Assembly (NCBI GenBank): GCA_964036155.1
Contig: OZ038422.1
Span: 32,883,201-32,947,200 of the forward strand
Direction of reading: 5' to 3'
Length of the DNA stretch: 64,000 nucleotides
Source: Diploscapter coronatus
Lineage: Eukaryota > Nematoda > Chromadorea > Rhabditida > Rhabditidae
This document shows positions 60,425-64,000 of this stretch, in pieces (within the stretch, counting starts at the first letter, position 1; every line of letters starts with the position of its first letter). The notes beneath the pieces are model-generated. The model made no database searches, had not been told where the DNA came from, and worked only from the letters and a program-made list of their open reading frames with translations. Position numbers and translations under genes: made by a program.

Positions 60425-60430
60425 AATAAA
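60425..60430 (+). promoter_or_regulatory. Malonyl-CoA synthetase polyadenylation signal
   Basis: AATAAA 52 bases after the stop codon, at ordinary nematode spacing. Confidence 0.65.
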
Positions 60431-60569
60431 TTTCTATGAGTTTTTGCTAATAGATTTTGATACGGGATCTCGCTGCCTTTTCTTGCCATAATTCAATTTT
60501 GCTCACGAATAAATCATTTTACGAGAAAACTTGGCTCTGCATCTATTTAAAATGAGTTCTACGGAATAT

Positions 60570-60657
60570 CAGACCTAGGAAGCACTTTCGTCATACGAAG
60601 ATAAACTATAGGGGTAGGTCGCAAGAAGTTTCAGATGATCGTTCTCCCTAGGTCTGT
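60570..60657. repeat. Fold-back element in spacer
   Basis: Perfect ten-base ends, cagacctagg and cctaggtctg, flank weaker inner complementarity. It resembles the other small fold-backs in size but shows no clear sequence relationship. Confidence 0.5.
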
Positions 60658-61441
60658 CTATAAATGATTACAATATCCGTCTCCCCAAGGCTAGATTCGA
60701 TTTTCTGAAACGTGTCTGCTTACGTACAAGAGTCAAAATCCCGCGATCAGCTCTATTCTTCTAATCTGGTTAATCGAATCATTTATCTGACGTTCCCTAC
60801 TAATTGTTTACATCCAATTGTCACTATCACAAAGATCTCGTTAGATTGCAAAATATTCAAATACCATGCTCAAAAATAATACTTTGCTCAAGCTCCTCCC
60901 ATATTCGGTTCAAATTTCTAGAGCAAAGCTAATTTCAAACTAATTAAGAGGCGGCGTTTGTAGTGTTTCTTTTCATAACTTAACACTCGTTAATATCGTA
61001 TTATCTGATCAGATTTGGTGGTGATATTTCAAAATTCATCTAATTAAATCAGAAGAGGCGGAGTTTGTGGTGCTTTTTGAAGCATAGATCTCTATCAACT
61101 TTCCAATAGATCGTTAGATTTAAGAGAATTAGAGAAACCTACAGTATGTTTTTTCCGGTACATGTTAGGCTTATAAAAGGCTCCAAAGCCTCATGGCTCT
61201 GCTTTCATTTCTCTATTCCTTGCCTTCCCAATTATGAAACTCAATCCCTGAACCCCCCAATGCCCTCACGAAAGACCCTGAGAGCTCTGCTCCGGCGATC
61301 AGATGGAGGTTTTTCTCACTGAATTCGAGGAGGAAGTCCGTCCGACGTGTCGTGTACCTATTCGATGGCGGTCTAAGGCCGAATTCGCTGACGACTTCAC
61401 CAGAAGACCACGGATTGAGGAAACTCAAGCTAATCATTGAT

Positions 61442-62147
61442 ATGCTGCGTAAGTATTGTTGGTGTTTTTTTTTAAACGAGATTTTTCTCCGAGTTTTCTT
61501 AATATGGAGGAAATTTAACTCACTTTGTACAAGAAATTTTAAGTTTCCCTTAGTTTTGAAGTAACTTGAAAAAGCTTCGATCTTTAGTGATGATCCTGAT
61601 TCCCTCAGTCGCCAACGTCTGGCACATGTACTGGAAAATCGAGGATGACTATCAGCGCGAGCGTCACGAGTACTGCGACCTGGTGAATCAGTCGTTCACG
61701 TTCACGGTAGGCTGAATCTAGACCAATTTCATGTATTTATTATGGGCTATTCGGAAACCTCAAATCATGCGAAATAGGATGAGAGGGATGGCAGGGAAAG
61801 CAATTCTTTTCCCACACCATTTTGCATCGCTTAAGGACTTGAGGTTTTCAAGTTGCCTTTATTAATCTAAACTTAACTGAGGCTTAAAATCAACAAATTT
61901 AACTTTTAGATTGATATGGGAACTTATACCTGACAATAGAAATTGGGTTTTTAGTTCCATTACCGACAAGGATGATACTGCAAAGGAATTGGAACAGCTT
62001 CAAAAAGCGCCGAAGGAAAGTTCGGGCCCAGAGAAGAAAGAACGAGTGAAGTTCCTGGCGGGTGGAATGTCCAAGGATATGCCCGACTACTACGACAAAT
62101 GCGTGAAGAACTATCGAGTTGATCCTGTATTGAAGAAGAAAAAATAA
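61442..62147 (+). CDS. Small single-pass protein, possibly PET100-like
   Basis: A plus-strand gene with uncertain 5' end. The first exon is open in frame up to 61448; the only in-frame ATG near its end is at 61442. Exon 2 starts at 61588 after a gatctttag acceptor and runs to 61699 or 61706. Exon 3 starts at 61955 (or 61910) and ends at TAA 62147. The peptide begins with a membrane helix (KLKLIIDMLLMILIPS into VANVWHMYW) followed by KIEDDYQRERHEY. That order, KL at the helix start, Pro in mid-helix, W, then EDD..QR.RE, resembles PET100, an inner-membrane chaperone for cytochrome oxidase assembly. The rest is charged and ends in KKKK. The donor of exon 2 needs phase 2 to meet exon 3, which the best gtaggc donor does not give, so one junction is unresolved. 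Confidence 0.42.
61751..61857. repeat. Fold-back element, family 1 copy 6
   Basis: cggaaacctcaaatcatgcg pairs with the right arm ending gacttgaggttttcaa, followed by gttgcc. The inner gcgaaataggatg pairs with cattttgcatc. It lies in the last intron of the small PET100-like gene. Confidence 0.8.
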
Positions 62148-62917
62148 TGCAAAAATCAATAAATCTTTCAAAGAACACAAATTACGTGATAAAATAGCGC
62201 AAAATGCACAAATTTTATACATACAGGATATAATATGTGGAACCTCCCTGGAGTTTCAGAAATTCACTTTTCTCGAAATTTCGTTAACGACTAATTTTCG
62301 AACGGTCCCAGAACATCCCCAGACAATTTTTACAGTGCTTCAGCGGTGCATATCGTTCACCCGAATGCTCATTTGAATATTTATAGGAGAAAATTTTCCG
62401 CGATATTGCCTAATTAGCGGCATAATCAGCGAGTAACACAAAAGATTGGACCACTTTTTGCTTCACAAAGTGGGCGGAGCTTGCGGGCTCTAAATTGACG
62501 TTCTTTCATAGCCATAAAAATCGGCAATAAAATGCTATTTGCTTTTAAATAAGTTGAAAAAAGATGTTAGGACATATTTTATGTTTAGAACATGATTTGT
62601 CTTATCGTCTAACCGAAATATCATGAAGGTAAACAATGAAATACTGTAAATTACACATAACTTTGTCGTTCCTTATGTTATCTGCATCAAATTCGAATGT
62701 TTCAAGTGCAAAATTGTGCCGTTATTCCATTTTTATTATTCAAGTGTCGCTTTATTATCGTCAGTTTTGTTATAAATTTCTTTAGTCTTGTCAGTATTAG
62801 CAAGTATCTGGCCAACGTTTCAAGTTCTTAGATTATCATTTTCTTTTCAAGAGATTCCATATTAATGTAACCATCATTTATTTTTTTTGGAGGAAATATT
62901 TTAATGAATTAAGTTAG
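62148..62917. other. Spacer before the Hsp70 gene
   Basis: AATAAA at 62158-62163 probably ends the upstream gene, followed by the Hsp70 upstream region. A gtgggcggagcttg box lies near 62467. I see no convincing heat-shock element (repeated nGAAn blocks in alternating orientation), so heat induction cannot be claimed. An aagttag acceptor-like signal directly abuts the ATG at 62918. Confidence 0.45.
62158..62163 (+). promoter_or_regulatory. Polyadenylation signal of the small gene
   Basis: AATAAA only 11 bases after the stop codon at 62147, which is short but within the range of compact nematode 3' UTRs. Confidence 0.45.
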
Positions 62918-64000
62918 ATGGTGTATATTGGGATCGATTTGGGCACGACATATTCGTGTGTTTCTGTAGTTGAAGATGGAAAACCTGTTGTGATTGTTTC
63001 TGACGATGGTCTGTTTTTATTACTTTCTAAGAGTATTCTAAAATTTTAGGCAAGAGAACAATTCCCTCAGTAGTCGCGTATTGTGAGTCGGGAATTTTAG
63101 TCGGTCATCCTGCTTTGGGCTGCAATACAGTTTCGTCGAATATTGTATATGGTAAGAAAAATTACATTTTTGAAAAGTTATGATAGGATTTATTAAAAAT
63201 AGATTCGAAACGTTTGATTGGCTGGAAATTTCTGGTTGATTTGCCCATTGCTGAGAATCGAAATCTTTGGGCATTTAACGTCGACACGAGAGATGTAAGA
63301 TATTCATCACTTTCTTAAAAACGCTAATTTTAGGATTTTTGTGGATATGTGTTGAACAAAGGAAAACCAAATGAGCGGTTTATAAAGGCCGAAGAAGTTT
63401 CGGCGGAAATTCTGAAAAGTCTAAAAGCTGCTGCAGAGGTTAATTGATGAATTTTCGGATCTAAGAAGATTAAATCTGCAGAAATATCTAAACACGAAAG
63501 TGGCCGGTGCAGTGGTTACAATCCCTGCATGTTTCAATGAAAAACAAATAGATGCAACGAAAAGAGCTGTCGAATTGGCTGGGCTTGAATTGAAGTATTT
63601 ACTACACGAACCTATTGCAGCTGCAATTGCTTACAATCACAAAGCTAAATTAGGAAATTCGAAAATCTTGATCTTCGATTTTGGAGGAGGTATTTAGCTA
63701 GAAGTTTGCCCATTTATCATTTGGTTAAGGGATTCTTGATATAAACGTCGCTGAAATAAACAACGGAGAAATTCGGGTAAAAGCTGTAACTGGTGACAGT
63801 TACTTAGGTTAGGCTTAGAATTACTAATGGAGAATTTATTATCCGAATTTTTAGGAGGTCAAGATATCGATAGCAAAATAATGAGATATGTAAACGATAC
63901 TTTCATACAGGCATCGAATTTTGATATTATTCAAAAAGCGAAACTTATAAAGCAACTTCGAACTGTTTGTAGAGACGCTAAAGAAGCTCTTTCATTCGAA
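62918..64000 (+). CDS. Divergent Hsp70-family ATPase, truncated by the window end
   Basis: The N-terminal nucleotide-binding domain of an Hsp70 relative. Exons: 62918-63008, 63050-63151, 63203-63294, 63334-63438, 63482-63689, 63730-63807 and 63855 to the window end, 274 codons so far. Seen: phosphate-1 loop GIDLGTTYSCV, KRTIPSVVAY, DSKRLIGWKF with the catalytic Lys, VVTIPACFNEKQ, HEPIAAAIAY with the catalytic Glu, then the phosphate-2 loop GGGILDI and GDSYLGGQDID. In canonical Hsp70 the second loop reads GGGTFD, and its Thr contacts the gamma-phosphate; here it is Ile at about residue 201. The linker helices are also divergent (SNFDIIQKAKLIKQ). All introns are only 36-51 bp. No signal peptide, so it is probably cytosolic. 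It is likely an atypical or stress-inducible lineage-specific paralogue. The substrate-binding domain lies beyond the window, so intactness cannot be judged. Confidence 0.85.

Larger units (their letters stand above)
60374..61300. other. Spacer downstream of malonyl-CoA synthetase
   Basis: It contains the 3' UTR, a 90 bp fold-back (cagacctagg at 60570 with cctaggtctg at 60648), and a direct repeat of about 45 bases around gaggcggagtttgtggtg (about 60945 and 61050). No gene was seen before the open frame that leads into the small gene downstream. Confidence 0.45.

Overview
This window looks like a piece of a nematode nuclear chromosome, probably from a chromadorean related to the rhabditids. 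It is AT-rich and intron-dense. Most introns end in a short T-run followed by CAG or TAG. Exons are clearly richer in GC than introns, genes are compact and lie on both strands, and many start codons sit 0 to 60 bases after a splice-acceptor-like AG, as expected for spliced-leader trans-splicing or short 5' UTR introns. The gene content also fits: an ETR-1-type CELF protein, an FGT-1-type GLUT transporter, and a receptor tyrosine kinase of the kind expanded in nematodes. The species cannot be named from the sequence alone.

Layout, left to right: (1) 731-4851, minus, an unrecognised four-pass membrane protein. (2) 11290-23324, plus, the three-RRM RNA-binding protein ETR-1/CELF in 14 exons. (3) 25555-27015, minus, a small secreted Cys-rich protein of trypsin-inhibitor-like type. 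(4) 29127-36652, plus, a class I facilitative glucose transporter with two alternative N-termini. (5) 38631-41334, plus, translation elongation factor 1-alpha. (6) 42889-44890, plus, the 24 kDa 2Fe-2S subunit of complex I (NDUFV2). (7) 45278-47247, minus, a RING plus B-box protein. (8) about 49005-54154, plus, a receptor tyrosine kinase with a VWA-like ectodomain; its N-terminus was not found. (9) 54481-55248, minus, a second unrecognised four-pass membrane protein. (10) 56438-60373, plus, a malonyl-CoA synthetase (ACSF3/MatB type). (11) about 61442-62147, plus, a small single-pass protein, possibly PET100-like. (12) 62918 to the window end, plus, the first 274 codons of a divergent Hsp70.

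The genes do not form an operon or pathway cluster. Several are housekeeping (EF1A, complex I, malonyl-CoA synthetase, perhaps a cytochrome oxidase assembly factor) and the others are regulatory or surface proteins. Neighbours are mostly convergent or divergent. The closest convergent pairs are NDUFV2 with the RING gene, and the kinase with the second four-pass gene.

The most striking non-genic content is a dense population of fold-back (inverted-repeat) elements of 70-150 bp in introns and spacers. At least four are recognisable multi-copy families. In one six-copy family the outer arms differ between copies yet stay self-complementary within each copy, while the inner stem-loop and outer ends are conserved. 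One copy supplies the last codons and stop of the RING gene. Four introns begin with GC instead of GT, two of them in the malonyl-CoA synthetase gene. Exon boundaries were placed by hand from splice signals, reading frame and family conservation; none has transcript support here.
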